64,000 nucleotides of DNA from Companilactobacillus paralimentarius DSM 13238 = JCM 10415 (GCF_001434985.1 NZ_AZES01000165.1:49784-113783), one strand, 5' to 3'; shown: positions 1 to 8,718, counted from the first letter of the stretch. Program-made: numbers and translations. The notes: generated from the sequence alone by a model not told the origin.

Positions 1-141
1 TTCAGCAGCTAGTTCGCGACTTACTTTTTCTACTCGTAAACAATGGTTATAGCGAAAGTCGCTTAAAGTATCACGCATTCGCTCCAGAATCTTGTCTCGA
101 TCGATTCCTGGCATAACTTCATCATAATTAAATTCAGTCAT
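1..141 (-). CDS. yqeK: YqeK-family HD-domain hydrolase, N-terminal part (runs off the window edge)
   Basis: Only the first 47 codons are present; the gene continues beyond base 1. The start is the ATG at 141-139, which overlaps the nadD stop by 8 nt. The visible protein contains RYNHCLRVEKVSRELA, the N-terminal histidine motif of the HD superfamily as found in YqeK. In Firmicutes YqeK is a symmetrical Ap4A hydrolase and sits directly after nadD, which is the arrangement here (transcription runs right to left). The identity rests on this short motif plus synteny, and the catalytic HD pair lies outside the window. It is presumably cotranscribed with yqeG-yqeH-yhbY-nadD. Confidence 0.85.
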   Translation of the reverse strand, partial: MTEFNYDEVMPGIDRDKILERMRDTLSDFRYNHCLRVEKVSRELAAE

Positions 142-778
142 TATAAAGCCCCCTGTCATTTATATACCAAGCAACATCATCAGGTACCAAATACTTTATT
201 GTTTGACCCTTTCTGACTCGCTCACGTATCATACTTGAACTAATTTCTAATTCAGGCGTGTTTACCCAAAGTATAGGGTACTTTGACTTTTTCTCAAAGC
301 CTTTACGACATACTCCTACAAAATGTACCATCTGTCTCAATTCTTCAATGTGAGACCATTTAGGTAAATTCTCCACCATATCTCCACCAATAATAAAGTA
401 ATACTCAGTATTAGGATTATATTCTTTCAATAGCTTAATGGTTTCATAAGTATAACTCACTCCACCACGATGAATATCAGTTAAGTCTAGATCAAAATGC
501 ATATTATCTCTAATAGCCAATTTGATCATATTGATACGATCATCACTATTGATGGTAGGAATGGTCTTTTGTACTCCACGATGAGGTGGAACTTTGTCAG
601 GCAAAAATAACACTTTATCCAAACACAATTGTTCGTAAACTTGTTCGGCAATAACTAAATGTCCCAAATGAATGGGATTAAAAGTTCCACCTAAGATTCC
701 AACATGCTTTTTGGGCAAATTACTATGAAATTCTAATTTTGCTTTAGTTAATAATTGTTTTTGAGTATCCATTTTCAT
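134..778 (-). CDS. nadD: Nicotinate-nucleotide adenylyltransferase
   Basis: NadD transfers AMP from ATP to nicotinate mononucleotide, giving deamido-NAD in the cytoplasmic NAD pathway. The nucleotidyltransferase signature GGTFNPIHLGH lies about 30 residues in, and the C-terminal ISSSMIRERVRKG motif (ISST-type, ATP phosphate binding) is present. Length is 214 aa. The N terminus is about 25 residues longer than in many homologues, a feature seen in other lactobacilli. An ATG at 778 and a GTG at 781 are both possible and neither has a strong ribosome binding site; I chose ATG. It lies 8 nt after yhbY and overlaps yqeK, so translation is probably coupled within the operon. Confidence 0.95.
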   Translation of the reverse strand: MKMDTQKQLLTKAKLEFHSNLPKKHVGILGGTFNPIHLGHLVIAEQVYEQLCLDKVLFLPDKVPPHRGVQKTIPTINSDDRINMIKLAIRDNMHFDLDLTDIHRGGVSYTYETIKLLKEYNPNTEYYFIIGGDMVENLPKWSHIEELRQMVHFVGVCRKGFEKKSKYPILWVNTPELEISSSMIRERVRKGQTIKYLVPDDVAWYINDRGLYND

Positions 779-786
779 CACTTAAA

Positions 787-1101
787 TTACATATTTTCTA
801 ATTCAATAGAATATTTACGGTTTTTAATTTTAGGTGCTTTCTTGTAAAAGACTAATTTAGAACCAATTGTTTGTACGTGAACGATTTGTTCGTCAAATTC
901 ATTCAAAGCATCAATCAAATCTTGGGGTTCCACCATTGTATTTTGTAGTAATGAAACTTTAATTATTTCATCTTTGTTAATCAAAAGTTCTAATTGATTT
1001 AAAAGATTTTCACTGATACCATCACGACCAACTTGAATAGCTGGTTTCATGGTAGCGGCTTGACTTCTTAAATAACGATTCTTTTTTCCTTTAATTATCA
1101 T
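787..1101 (-). CDS. yhbY: YhbY-family RNA-binding protein (CRM domain)
   Basis: This is a small CRM-domain protein that associates with pre-50S ribosomal subunits in bacteria. The 104-residue product begins MIIKGKKNRYLRSQA and contains the CRM core with IQVGRDGISENLL. The start is the ATG at 1101, because AGGAGA lies 7 nt upstream; an upstream in-frame start at 1149 would lie inside yqeH and lacks a site. The ATG is 10 nt after the yqeH stop. It belongs to the ribosome assembly operon yqeG-yqeH-yhbY-nadD-yqeK. Confidence 0.93.
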   Translation of the reverse strand: MIIKGKKNRYLRSQAATMKPAIQVGRDGISENLLNQLELLINKDEIIKVSLLQNTMVEPQDLIDALNEFDEQIVHVQTIGSKLVFYKKAPKIKNRKYSIELENM

Positions 1102-1111
1102 ATGTTTCTCC

Positions 1112-2227
1112 TTAAATAATTGCATTCCGAATTGAGACACGGACACCATCTGGAACGTAGGCCTTAACCTTGCTTCCGGCAGGAATTGTAACCCAACCTA
1201 AACCATAGATAACAATATCAGATTTCTCATGTGCAGAGAAAATTTGTTGCTTCATTTTAGGGAAAGATTCAATTTCTGTAGGTGGAGCTAAAATATCACC
1301 TAAATGTTTTTGATAGAACTCATCCGCATTGATTGTCTTAGTTCTATGAAGTGGCAATCCTTGATTGACATAGAAAGTAACATTCGTCTTATAATCTAAG
1401 AAATCGAATCTAGCTAAGCCAGCCACAAAAATTGTTTGTCCATCACGAAGTTGGAAAGTAACTGGACGTAATGGTTTCTTAGGTGTAATGGTCTTTAAAT
1501 CTTTGGCATTCAAATAATGTGCTAATTGATAATTGTGAATAATACCTGGTGTATCAACTAGATTGTGTCCATCATCCAAAGGAATATCAATTCTATCAAG
1601 TGTTGTACCTGGAAATCTTGATGTCGTGATCAAATTCTTAACGTCTGAGTTAGAACTAATAATACGGTTAATCAAAGTTGATTTACCAGTATTAGTTGTT
1701 CCTACAACATAAACATCTTTGCCATCACGATATTTTTCAATCATATCCATCAATTCATCAATATTAATTCCCTTAACAGCTGAAACTAAAATTTGGTCAG
1801 TTGACTTGATTCCATTTTCCTTACTCTTTTGTTGTAACCAGTTCAATAGACGATTCTTATTAACTGATTTTGGCAATAGATCAACCTTATTACCAACAAC
1901 AATAATTTTTTTATCACCAACAAATCTTTGTAAACCGGGAATGACACTACCCTCGTAGTCAAAAACATCGACTACGTTTACTACTAGTGCATCTTTTTCT
2001 GAAATAGAATCCAACAACTTCAAGAAATCATCGTCTGAGACATCAACATCCGTAATTTCATTATAATTACGTAGTCTAAAACATCTCTTGCACAATAATT
2101 CTTTAGAATCGTCTTCTACATATTTCTTTAAAGTTGATTCTTGCACATAGCCGGGCTTATCTTTATCTTCGGTCTGAAGTCTGGCACCACAACCTATACA
2201 ATACAACTTATCATCAATTTCTGTCAT
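1112..2227 (-). CDS. yqeH: Circularly permuted ribosome-biogenesis GTPase YqeH
   Basis: YqeH is a GTPase needed for 30S subunit assembly in Bacillus. The 371-aa protein starts with a zinc-finger segment (CIGC at 10-13 and CKRC at 46-49). The GTPase motifs then appear in permuted order: NKVD (G4) at 113-116, the P-loop GTTNTGKST at 176-184, and DTPG (G3) at 225-228. This G4-G1-G3 order is diagnostic of the YqeH/YlqF/YjeQ group, and the N-terminal zinc finger points to YqeH. The start overlaps the end of yqeG by 14 nt, implying translational coupling. Confidence 0.96.
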   Translation of the reverse strand: MTEIDDKLYCIGCGARLQTEDKDKPGYVQESTLKKYVEDDSKELLCKRCFRLRNYNEITDVDVSDDDFLKLLDSISEKDALVVNVVDVFDYEGSVIPGLQRFVGDKKIIVVGNKVDLLPKSVNKNRLLNWLQQKSKENGIKSTDQILVSAVKGINIDELMDMIEKYRDGKDVYVVGTTNTGKSTLINRIISSNSDVKNLITTSRFPGTTLDRIDIPLDDGHNLVDTPGIIHNYQLAHYLNAKDLKTITPKKPLRPVTFQLRDGQTIFVAGLARFDFLDYKTNVTFYVNQGLPLHRTKTINADEFYQKHLGDILAPPTEIESFPKMKQQIFSAHEKSDIVIYGLGWVTIPAGSKVKAYVPDGVRVSIRNAII

Positions 2228-2741
2228 TTAATGAATCCTTCCAGTATAAATTCTTATCACGTTTTTGCATAGCTTTTAAAATTGGACGTTCAAAAAATCT
2301 ATTTACACGGGTCTTTTTAGCATCAGTTTTTACTAAAGGCTTTACCAAAACTGTTTTTAACCCGGCCATATTTCCCGCCAAAACGTCAGTCATCACTTGA
2401 TCTCCAACAAATAAGACGTTGGCAGGATTAATTTTTTCACTTCTAATATGATTAATAATTACGAATGGTAATGGTTTAACTGCACGAGCAACAATACTTA
2501 CCGGTAATTCATGAACAGCTTTTTCAACACGTTCATAACTATTGTTCGAAACAATCATAACCTCAATATCATTTTTAGACATCTGATTGAGCCATTTTCG
2601 TAATGAGAGGTCATATTTATTACTATTCCATGGCAAAAGTGTATTATCAAGATCTGTCATAATAGTAGTAATTCCTAATTGTTTAAGATCATCAATCTCA
2701 ATATCAGTAATCTTATCAAGCATAATATATGGTTTAAACAT
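2214..2741 (-). CDS. yqeG: YqeG-family HAD phosphatase
   Basis: This is a HAD-superfamily hydrolase of subfamily IIIA, 175 aa. Motif I is DLDNTLLPW, starting at residue 30. VGDQVMTDVLAGN near the C-terminal third is motif IV. The substrate of YqeG is not firmly established. It is the first gene of the yqeG-yqeH-yhbY-nadD-yqeK cluster, with GAGG 7 nt before the ATG. The rplT terminator lies just upstream, so the operon probably has its own promoter in the short gap, although I did not find a convincing one. Confidence 0.93.
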   Translation of the reverse strand: MFKPYIMLDKITDIEIDDLKQLGITTIMTDLDNTLLPWNSNKYDLSLRKWLNQMSKNDIEVMIVSNNSYERVEKAVHELPVSIVARAVKPLPFVIINHIRSEKINPANVLFVGDQVMTDVLAGNMAGLKTVLVKPLVKTDAKKTRVNRFFERPILKAMQKRDKNLYWKDSLNDRN

Positions 2742-2770
2742 TTTTAATCCTCATTATCTGCTAATTAGTA

Positions 2771-2804
2771 AAAAAACGTAATTTGGGTTATCCAAATTAC
2801 GTTT
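2771..2804 (-). terminator. Rho-independent terminator of infC-rpmI-rplT
   Basis: A 13-bp perfect stem (2774-2786 with 2792-2804) and a 5-nt loop lie directly after rplT. On the minus strand the stem ends in a run of Ts. Confidence 0.9.
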
Positions 2805-2814
2805 GTTTTAACAA

Positions 2815-3171
2815 TTAAGCTAAAGCTTTCTTAGCTGTATCTACTAAACTTGTGAATGCCTTTGGATCTTCAATAGCAACTTGGGCCAACATCTTACGGT
2901 TGATGTCGACATTAGCTAACTTCAAACCATGCATTAATTTGCTGTAGCTGATTTCATTCATTCTTGCAGCAGCATTGATTCTAGCAATCCATAACTTACG
3001 GAAGTCGCGCTTAACTTGGCGACGATCACGGAATGCATAACGGTATGAAACCATGATTTGAGTATGAGCTGCTTTAAAAGTGATATGTTTTGAACCACGA
3101 TATCCCTTAGCTAATTTTAAAACCTTTTTACGACGTTTGCGAGTTACTGTTCCACCTTTTACACGTGGCAT
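2815..3171 (-). CDS. rplT: 50S ribosomal protein L20
   Basis: L20 binds 23S rRNA early in 50S assembly and in Bacillus represses its own operon by binding the leader. The 118-aa protein begins [19 protein letters not shown], the highly conserved basic L20 N terminus, and its length is typical. The ribosome binding site AAAGGAGG precedes the ATG. It is the last gene of infC-rpmI-rplT, followed immediately by a strong terminator. The leader upstream of infC is its likely regulatory target. Confidence 0.98.
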   Translation of the reverse strand: MPRVKGGTVTRKRRKKVLKLAKGYRGSKHITFKAAHTQIMVSYRYAFRDRRQVKRDFRKLWIARINAAARMNEISYSKLMHGLKLANVDINRKMLAQVAIEDPKAFTSLVDTAKKALA

Positions 3172-3221
3172 AATGACTCCTCCTTTAATTTACGAAAATA
3201 AATATTTAAGTGATTAGCTAA

Positions 3222-3419
3222 TTAATATGTAGCTAACATTTGTTTGATACGTTTCATATCACTTGAACTAACCATACCTGGTTTAGCCAATTGACGACGT
3301 TGCTTCTTTGTCTTACCGTGGAAACGGTGACTTGTGTAAGCATGCATTCTCTTCCAACCACCATTAGCAGTTTTCTTAAATCTCTTTGCTGATGCGCGGT
3401 GTGTCTTTTGTTTAGGCAT
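3222..3419 (-). CDS. rpmI: 50S ribosomal protein L35
   Basis: This 65-residue large-subunit protein begins [17 protein letters not shown], which identifies L35. The ATG at 3419 is chosen because GGAGGG lies just upstream. A longer in-frame start at 3473 would overlap infC and adds residues absent from the family. It is the middle gene of infC-rpmI-rplT, 13 nt after infC. Confidence 0.97.
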   Translation of the reverse strand: MPKQKTHRASAKRFKKTANGGWKRMHAYTSHRFHGKTKKQRRQLAKPGMVSSSDMKRIKQMLATY

Positions 3420-3432
3420 GAAAATCCCTCCA

Positions 3433-3966
3433 CTATTTCTTCTTTTTGTTATCTTTTGCATTAATTGGATCAAGCATTAAAAACATACTACGACCGTCCA
3501 TCTTAGGTCTAGTTGTTACCGTAGCAACATCCTTAGTCTGTTCAGCGACACGGTCTAAGACTTCCTTACCTATCTCTTTATGAGTAATTGCTCTACCCTT
3601 AAAGCGAAGAGAAACTTTGACCTTATCACCTTTAGCTAAGAACTTACGAGCATTGTTAAGTTTTGTATTGAAGTCGTTGGCCTCAATAGTTGGACTTAAA
3701 CGTACTTCCTTAAGACTAACAGTTTTTTGTTTTTTACGTGCTTCACGATCTTTCTTTTGAAGATCGAACTTATATTTACCATAATCCATAATTCTGGCAA
3801 CAGGTGGCTTAGCACCCGGTGACATTAGAACTAGGTCCATATTAGCTGCTTCAGCTAATCTTCTAGCTTCTGCGGTTGGCTTAACACCAACTTGATCCCC
3901 ATTTTCAGCGATCAATCTAACTTCTTTCGCACGTATTTGATCATTTAATAATAATTCTCTTGCTAT
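3433..3966 (-). CDS. infC: Translation initiation factor IF-3, apparent ATA start
   Basis: IF-3 binds the 30S subunit, prevents premature joining of 50S, and proofreads start codons. The protein reads M(ATA)[18 protein letters not shown] and so on, giving 177 aa, the usual IF-3 length. The conserved N-terminal [10 protein letters not shown] block lies upstream of the first ordinary start (a TTG at 3915), so that start would truncate the protein. The only start-like codon well placed behind a site is ATA at 3966-3964, 9 nt after the strong Shine-Dalgarno GGAGGTGA; the in-frame TGA just upstream is part of that sequence. AUU/AUA-type starts on infC are known and allow IF-3 to restrain its own synthesis. 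The exact start codon is an inference. Confidence 0.93.
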   Translation of the reverse strand: MARELLLNDQIRAKEVRLIAENGDQVGVKPTAEARRLAEAANMDLVLMSPGAKPPVARIMDYGKYKFDLQKKDREARKKQKTVSLKEVRLSPTIEANDFNTKLNNARKFLAKGDKVKVSLRFKGRAITHKEIGKEVLDRVAEQTKDVATVTTRPKMDGRSMFLMLDPINAKDNKKKK

Positions 3967-4105
3967 GAGTAGTCACCTCCGGAGTAATTTGACCCACAAA
4001 AAAAGCGGGCTGCACAAGCATGCCCACTATATTATCTACGTAATCGTATTAACCTAGAGGCGAATGCATAGGTGAGAAGCGGGCGCTTCTGCTTAATCTC
4101 AACAG
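3967..4105 (-). ncRNA. L20-type leader of infC-rpmI-rplT with attenuator
   Basis: The 139-nt untranslated leader contains a 6-bp hairpin with a GCCC loop (4075-4090) and then a terminator-like hairpin (4007-4025) followed by seven Ts on the minus strand, ending just before the infC Shine-Dalgarno. In Bacillus this operon is controlled by L20-dependent premature termination in such a leader. The AAGCG of the first hairpin could pair with CGCTT in the 3' arm of the terminator as an antiterminator. The homology is by position and architecture; I could not run a covariance search. Confidence 0.75.
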
Positions 4106-4111
4106 TTATAA

Positions 4112-4140
4112 ACTATAACAATATAAATGCCACATGTCAA
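4112..4140 (-). promoter_or_regulatory. Sigma-A-type promoter of infC operon
   Basis: On the minus strand, a perfect TTGACA (4140-4135), a 17-nt spacer and TATAGT (4117-4112). It is placed to start transcription near 4105. Confidence 0.85.
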
Positions 4141-4229
4141 TAAACATCGATAAATTTGTTATAGAAAAGCTGAAAAATTTCAATGTAAATAATTTATCAC
4201 GTTAACTTATTTAGCGCAAGCTTTTAGTC

Positions 4230-5249
4230 TTATATCAAATTATATTTGACTAAACTATCGACTGCCGCTAAAACGGCCTGTTGATTATCAGAAATTGGTG
4301 TCCAGCCCAGAATATTTTTGGCTTGTTGATTACTGATTTTACGATTCATATGCATCATCAATTTACCTTCTCTAGCTCTAGAATTGAACACTGCTCCAAC
4401 ATCAATAAGCCAATTAGGTATAGTTTTATCCGTAACTTTACCCCTTAAAAAATTACGCTGAGTTTTTACGAGTTCAGCGATCTCCTTCATTGAGATCTGT
4501 CCATCTGCACTAGCAATAAATCTTTTAAATTTAGCATCCGGTGTTTCCATAGCCCTGATCTCAATATCAACGACATCCCTAACATCTACTACATTCAAAG
4601 GTAAATCAGGAATTCTTTTAGTTGTATCAGCCAAGAGATTCTTTAATAAATCGAAACTGCCCGATACATGTCGATCTAGTGATGGACCAAAAATGGCAAC
4701 TGGATTGACTGTAACAAACTCTAAATTTACTTCTGATTGATTAACGTATTTCCAAGCCGCCTGTTCAGCTAACAATTTAGACTTCTCATAAATCGACAAA
4801 CCTTTTTCCTTAGAATCAGTCCAATCAGCTTCAGTGGTTAGTCCCTGCTTCCTACTAAATCCAATTGCTCCAAAATTAGACGTCATTACGACTCGCTTTA
4901 CGTTACTGGCATTGGCGGCCTTTAAAATCCTTAAAATACCATCCAAAGCCGGTTTTATAGCATCTGATTCATTTTTAATTTTGCCAAAGAAAACTGGTGA
5001 AGCAACACTAAAAACATATTCCCGATCCTGCATGGCCTCTAACCAATTATTGTCATTGGATAAATCTGCCTCAATAAAAGATAGATTTTGTAAATTTTTA
5101 ACTCCATAAGCTTCTAAAACTTTTGTTATACGAGTTTGACCACTTTGTTTTCGAGTAGTCGTTCTAACATCGTAACCATCGTTTAACAATTGCATAACTA
5201 ATCTTAAACCTAAGAATCCTGTGCCACCTGTAACTAAAACTTTTTTCAT
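4230..5249 (-). CDS. NAD(P)-dependent extended SDR (dihydroflavonol-reductase-like)
   Basis: This 339-aa oxidoreductase of the extended short-chain dehydrogenase family has the N-terminal nucleotide-binding motif TGGTGFLG (residues 7-14) and the catalytic Tyr154-x-x-x-Lys158 in IYEKSK. The overall layout resembles dihydroflavonol-4-reductase and cinnamoyl-CoA-reductase-like proteins, which act on carbonyl groups of varied small molecules. The substrate cannot be told from sequence. It is divergent from a MerR regulator. Its presumed promoter has the 19-bp spacer typical of MerR-activated genes, so it is probably the induced target of that regulator. Confidence 0.85.
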   Translation of the reverse strand: MKKVLVTGGTGFLGLRLVMQLLNDGYDVRTTTRKQSGQTRITKVLEAYGVKNLQNLSFIEADLSNDNNWLEAMQDREYVFSVASPVFFGKIKNESDAIKPALDGILRILKAANASNVKRVVMTSNFGAIGFSRKQGLTTEADWTDSKEKGLSIYEKSKLLAEQAAWKYVNQSEVNLEFVTVNPVAIFGPSLDRHVSGSFDLLKNLLADTTKRIPDLPLNVVDVRDVVDIEIRAMETPDAKFKRFIASADGQISMKEIAELVKTQRNFLRGKVTDKTIPNWLIDVGAVFNSRAREGKLMMHMNRKISNQQAKNILGWTPISDNQQAVLAAVDSLVKYNLI

Positions 5250-5291
5250 AAAGGAACTTCCTTATACTTATTTTATTAATTGATTATTATC

Positions 5292-5322
5292 ACTTTAAAC
5301 CCTAAACTATGGTTCATAGCAA
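5292..5322 (-). promoter_or_regulatory. MerR-type promoter/operator for the SDR gene
   Basis: On the minus strand, TTGCTA (5322-5317) and TAAAGT (5297-5292) are separated by 19 bp. That spacer contains an imperfect palindrome, AACC-x-TA-xxx-TA-x-GGTT (5298-5314). An over-long 19-bp spacer spanned by an operator is the hallmark of promoters that MerR proteins activate by DNA distortion. This is inference from pattern only. Confidence 0.6.
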
Positions 5323-5340
5323 ACATATAAAGGAGATTTT

Positions 5341-5781
5341 ATGAAAAAAACTTATTCTATTAAAGAAGTAGCTGATTATTTTCAATTACCAATTTCAACT
5401 ATCCGTTACTATGATAAAAAGGGATTACTTCCTTTTGTCTCAAAAAATGCGGCCGGGTATCGAGTTTTCTCAAAATCCGATTTTGGTTTTATCAAAACAA
5501 TTTGTTGTTTAAAAGATACTGGAATGCCTATTCGAGACATCAGAACCTACATTAACCTTTGTATGCAAGGAACTACTTCAATTCAACAGCGTGGAGAGTT
5601 ACTACAACAACATAAGACAAACGTTTTGAAACAACAGCAAGTGCTACATGATAATCTAAAAGAAATCACTACCAAAATTCAACGCTATGCTAGTGATGAT
5701 TCGGTTAATATTATCAAAAGTCAAATCAAATTTGTTAAGAATGAAAAGAAGGTTCTAAACCTTGAGGACCCATTTAAATAA
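5341..5781 (+). CDS. MerR-family transcriptional regulator
   Basis: The 146-aa protein has the MerR winged helix at residues 1-70 (YSIKEVADYFQLPISTIRYYDKKGLL), then the dimerisation helix. There is no C-terminal metal-site cysteine cluster. The RYYDKKGLLPF and CLKDTGMPIRDIR segments place it with the AdhR/YyaN-like subgroup, often linked to aldehyde or electrophile stress. AAGGAG precedes the ATG. It is divergent from the SDR gene and 81 nt upstream of the beta-helix gene on the same strand, so it may control both. The inducer is unknown. Confidence 0.88.
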   Translation: MKKTYSIKEVADYFQLPISTIRYYDKKGLLPFVSKNAAGYRVFSKSDFGFIKTICCLKDTGMPIRDIRTYINLCMQGTTSIQQRGELLQQHKTNVLKQQQVLHDNLKEITTKIQRYASDDSVNIIKSQIKFVKNEKKVLNLEDPFK

Positions 5782-5862
5782 TTAAGCATAACTTTGGACA
5801 AATGATTCGAGACGCTCTTTAATTTAGTTAACATGTTTAAACAAAATTAAGGAGTGATTCTT

Positions 5863-7188
5863 ATGATAGAAGTTAAAAATCCTACTGAACTTATTCAAGC
5901 TCTTACTGCAAAAGATGCATCCATCGTCCTGACTCGCAGTATGATGCTGACCCATTCCATCACCTTACCGAATGCCACCTCACTATCTGGTAAACCACAG
6001 GAAGATTCAGCATTACCTATTTTGATGTTTCAAGATAGTGACGGAATCGGTCTAACAGCCAATAATACTATTAAAAACTTAATTATCCATACTCCAGCCA
6101 ATCATCGTTCCATCTTTAATACTAATTATGAAACCGATCTTGGTTCATTCGGCTTTGAAAATCTTGAATTGAATGGTCAATTTTCTTTCCTATCTAAATC
6201 TAAATTAAATAACACTTTTTTAAATTTAAAAAACATCAACATCATTGCTGCTGATACTAGAGGCTATCTAGAACAACCTCAAAAATATGGTGTCAACGTA
6301 CTTCAAGGTGCCTTAACTATTTATAATTTGAATCCTGATAAGAATAGTTTGATCACAGTCAATGCAAAAAAAATCTCTATCGGTCAAAAAAATTCTCCTG
6401 TTATCGGTTCAGGTGTTTTTATCGCTGGATTTGGTGATAATGGTGGACGTGTCGAAATTGACGACTTTTCAACTAATGATGTTTATTCTACTGGCAAGAT
6501 TCCTTTAGGAGTTGCTGATATAATTACTGGTGCTATTTTCATTGTCAATGGTGCTCATGCTAAAAAGATTACTCAACGTGGGGAAACTACCACTTATGGC
6601 GTCAACGATATGGTTCTAGATGCTTGGGGCGAAGTTGATGAATGGGACGTTATGGGATCGGTTACCTCATATGGTCCTTCTGGTATTGGCTTTGTTAATT
6701 TTGGAACAGTCAAATCATTCAATGCTCAGGCACCTATAGAGACCTTTGGATTAGGGGCTCGTGGTTACAATCAATATGATGGTACTCTCGAAGAAGGTCA
6801 CTTTTCTTCCATTATGACTTTTGGAGACGGATCAATTGGTGTACAAATTTCTAAGAAAGTTGGTCATTTAACCTTTGATGGTGGTATTGTCACACACGGA
6901 AGTATTGGTAATTCACTCGTCAAAGGTGTTATTGTTGACCTTCCTGCCTATGCTTTAAGTATCAAGGATGGTGGTGTCGTTTCAAGCATCACTGTTAAAG
7001 GTAATATCCAGACTAAAGGTAAAGGTGTTGCTAGCTATAATGTTGAGTCCAAGGCCTTAGTTAATAAGATGACCATTACGGGTAAAGTAAGTGCTACTGG
7101 TGAAGGTTCAGAACCTTTGAATATCCAAGATGGTGCCCAAACGCCAACTGATTTTTCTACTGATACGAATAATAAAACTACAATATAG
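5863..7188 (+). CDS. Predicted parallel beta-helix protein of unknown function
   Basis: I do not recognise a characterised homologue. The 441-residue product has no signal peptide or membrane helix, so it is predicted to be cytoplasmic. It is rich in short strands separated by Gly/Asn turns (for example GKVSATGEGSEP, GNIQTKGKG, GIVTHGSIGNS), a pattern typical of right-handed parallel beta-helices such as pectate-lyase-fold proteins. No catalytic signature of pectate lyases or glycosidases is obvious. The start is the ATG at 5863, 8 nt after AAGGAG (5849-5854); a GTG at 5854 would overlap that site. It follows the MerR gene and ends at a strong bidirectional terminator. The sheltered location suggests a shared regulon with the SDR gene, but this is a guess. 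Confidence 0.7.
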   Translation: MIEVKNPTELIQALTAKDASIVLTRSMMLTHSITLPNATSLSGKPQEDSALPILMFQDSDGIGLTANNTIKNLIIHTPANHRSIFNTNYETDLGSFGFENLELNGQFSFLSKSKLNNTFLNLKNINIIAADTRGYLEQPQKYGVNVLQGALTIYNLNPDKNSLITVNAKKISIGQKNSPVIGSGVFIAGFGDNGGRVEIDDFSTNDVYSTGKIPLGVADIITGAIFIVNGAHAKKITQRGETTTYGVNDMVLDAWGEVDEWDVMGSVTSYGPSGIGFVNFGTVKSFNAQAPIETFGLGARGYNQYDGTLEEGHFSSIMTFGDGSIGVQISKKVGHLTFDGGIVTHGSIGNSLVKGVIVDLPAYALSIKDGGVVSSITVKGNIQTKGKGVASYNVESKALVNKMTITGKVSATGEGSEPLNIQDGAQTPTDFSTDTNNKTTI

Positions 7189-7215
7189 ATAGTAGGAAAA
7201 ATTTAGCACCATCAA

Positions 7216-7256
7216 AATAAGGTCTAGAAATCAGAAATTGATTTCTAGACCTTATT
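7216..7256. terminator. Bidirectional terminator
   Basis: An 18-bp perfect stem (7216-7233 with 7239-7256) and a 5-nt loop lie between the convergent beta-helix and permease genes. T-rich sequence follows in both directions. Confidence 0.9.
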
Positions 7257-7259
7257 ATT

Positions 7260-8645
7260 TCATTCAGGATTAACTTCTAGTTTTGATATTTTTTTTGAAT
7301 CATTATCAGTCTTTTGTCCATCTAAATTCCACTTATTCTTTAAGTAGAAGTATATTGGAACACCTATAGCAGTGACACCAATTCCAATAATCGTAGTAAC
7401 AAATTCGGTCAACAAAGTACATACCAGAATGAATACTCCACCTAAAATAGCAATGATAGGAATAATTGGATATAAAGGAACTTTATAAGGCCTTTCCAAT
7501 TCTGGTTGAGTATGACGTAATTTGATAACTGCAATGAAGGCCATGACATAAAATACCCAAATTACAAAAATCAGCATATTAGTAATGGCATCAAATTCAC
7601 CAGTTAACATCATCAAACAAGCGATAATTAATTGAATTGCACCGGCAGCCCATGGAATTCCCGCTTTATTCAATTTAGCAAAAGTATCACCAAATGGTAA
7701 TTTGTGTTCCTTTCCCATAATATAAGGGATACGCATGCTTGTCATTGTATAACCATTTAAACCACCATAAACTGAAATCAGAATTCCAATTGTGACCAAT
7801 TTACTGCCCATGTCGCCAAAAATCATCGTGGATGCATCAGATGCGGCGTTAAGATTACCAGCAATTTGATTAATTGGTAGTACATACATGAAAACAGCAT
7901 TAACTAAAACGTAAACTAACATAATGACTGCAATTCCCAAAGAAATAGCCTTGGGCAAATCTTTACGAGGATTCTTCATTTCTCCGGAAATGTTACCTAC
8001 ATGAATCCAACCATCGTATGCAAACATAGTTGCTAACAAACCATTTCCCATTGCGGTGATCAAATTACGATGTGGACCTGCAACAACGGGGAATAATGAT
8101 AATTCAACTGGTCCCTTGTGCATGAACCCAAATAATACAATCAAGGCTAACGGAATCAACTTTGCAACTAAAGAAATTGATGTAACTCTTCCTCCAACTT
8201 TAGCACTGATCCAATTAAGCGAAGTTACTGACAAAGCACTTAATATTGCCACTGGTACTATCCACGAATTAGAGAGTGTAAATAAATGTGTGAATTGTGT
8301 ACCAAAAGCAATTGATATAGCTGCTACGTTTGCAGGAAAGTAAATAATAGCTTGGGCCCATCCGGCCATAAATCCCCAAAATCCACCATAACTATGTTCG
8401 ATGTATTTTGTTAATCCACCTGTTTCAGGATAAGCAGCTGCTAATTCTGCTCCTGTTAAACCGGCACAAATAGTAATAAAGCCTCCCAATAACCAGACAA
8501 GCATAGTTAAACTTGTTGAACCCGTATAGTTAGTTACGGCTGATGCTTTAAAGAATACTCCAGTTCCAATTACGCTCCCGGTTACAGTAGCAAAAGCGGG
8601 GAAAAAACCAATTGTTTTTTTCAACTTGGCATCTTGATCGCCCAT
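7260..8645 (-). CDS. APC-superfamily amino acid permease (serine/threonine exchanger-like)
   Basis: This 461-aa polytopic membrane protein has about 12 predicted helices. The N-terminal GSVIGTGVFFKASAV is the APC substrate-binding loop in TM1. The following GGLTKYIEHSYGGFWGFMAGW resembles the SteT/LAT group of amino acid exchangers. It is transported or induced together with a threonine dehydratase and alanine dehydrogenase upstream, which makes threonine, serine or alanine plausible substrates; specificity is not proven. GGAGG lies 9 nt before the ATG. A terminator separates it from the dehydratase, so expression may depend on read-through or a small local promoter. Confidence 0.88.
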   Translation of the reverse strand: MGDQDAKLKKTIGFFPAFATVTGSVIGTGVFFKASAVTNYTGSTSLTMLVWLLGGFITICAGLTGAELAAAYPETGGLTKYIEHSYGGFWGFMAGWAQAIIYFPANVAAISIAFGTQFTHLFTLSNSWIVPVAILSALSVTSLNWISAKVGGRVTSISLVAKLIPLALIVLFGFMHKGPVELSLFPVVAGPHRNLITAMGNGLLATMFAYDGWIHVGNISGEMKNPRKDLPKAISLGIAVIMLVYVLVNAVFMYVLPINQIAGNLNAASDASTMIFGDMGSKLVTIGILISVYGGLNGYTMTSMRIPYIMGKEHKLPFGDTFAKLNKAGIPWAAGAIQLIIACLMMLTGEFDAITNMLIFVIWVFYVMAFIAVIKLRHTQPELERPYKVPLYPIIPIIAILGGVFILVCTLLTEFVTTIIGIGVTAIGVPIYFYLKNKWNLDGQKTDNDSKKISKLEVNPE

Positions 8646-8684
8646 AATCTTATACCTCCACGTAAAAAGTTATTTTTTAAAAAA

Positions 8685-8718
8685 GAAAAGATGTTGCATT
8701 CAAATGCAGCATCTTTTC
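8685..8718 (-). terminator. Terminator after the threonine dehydratase gene
   Basis: A 15-bp stem (8685-8699 with 8704-8718, one G-U pair) with a 4-nt loop, followed by T-rich sequence on the minus strand. It lies between the dehydratase and permease genes. Confidence 0.85.
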
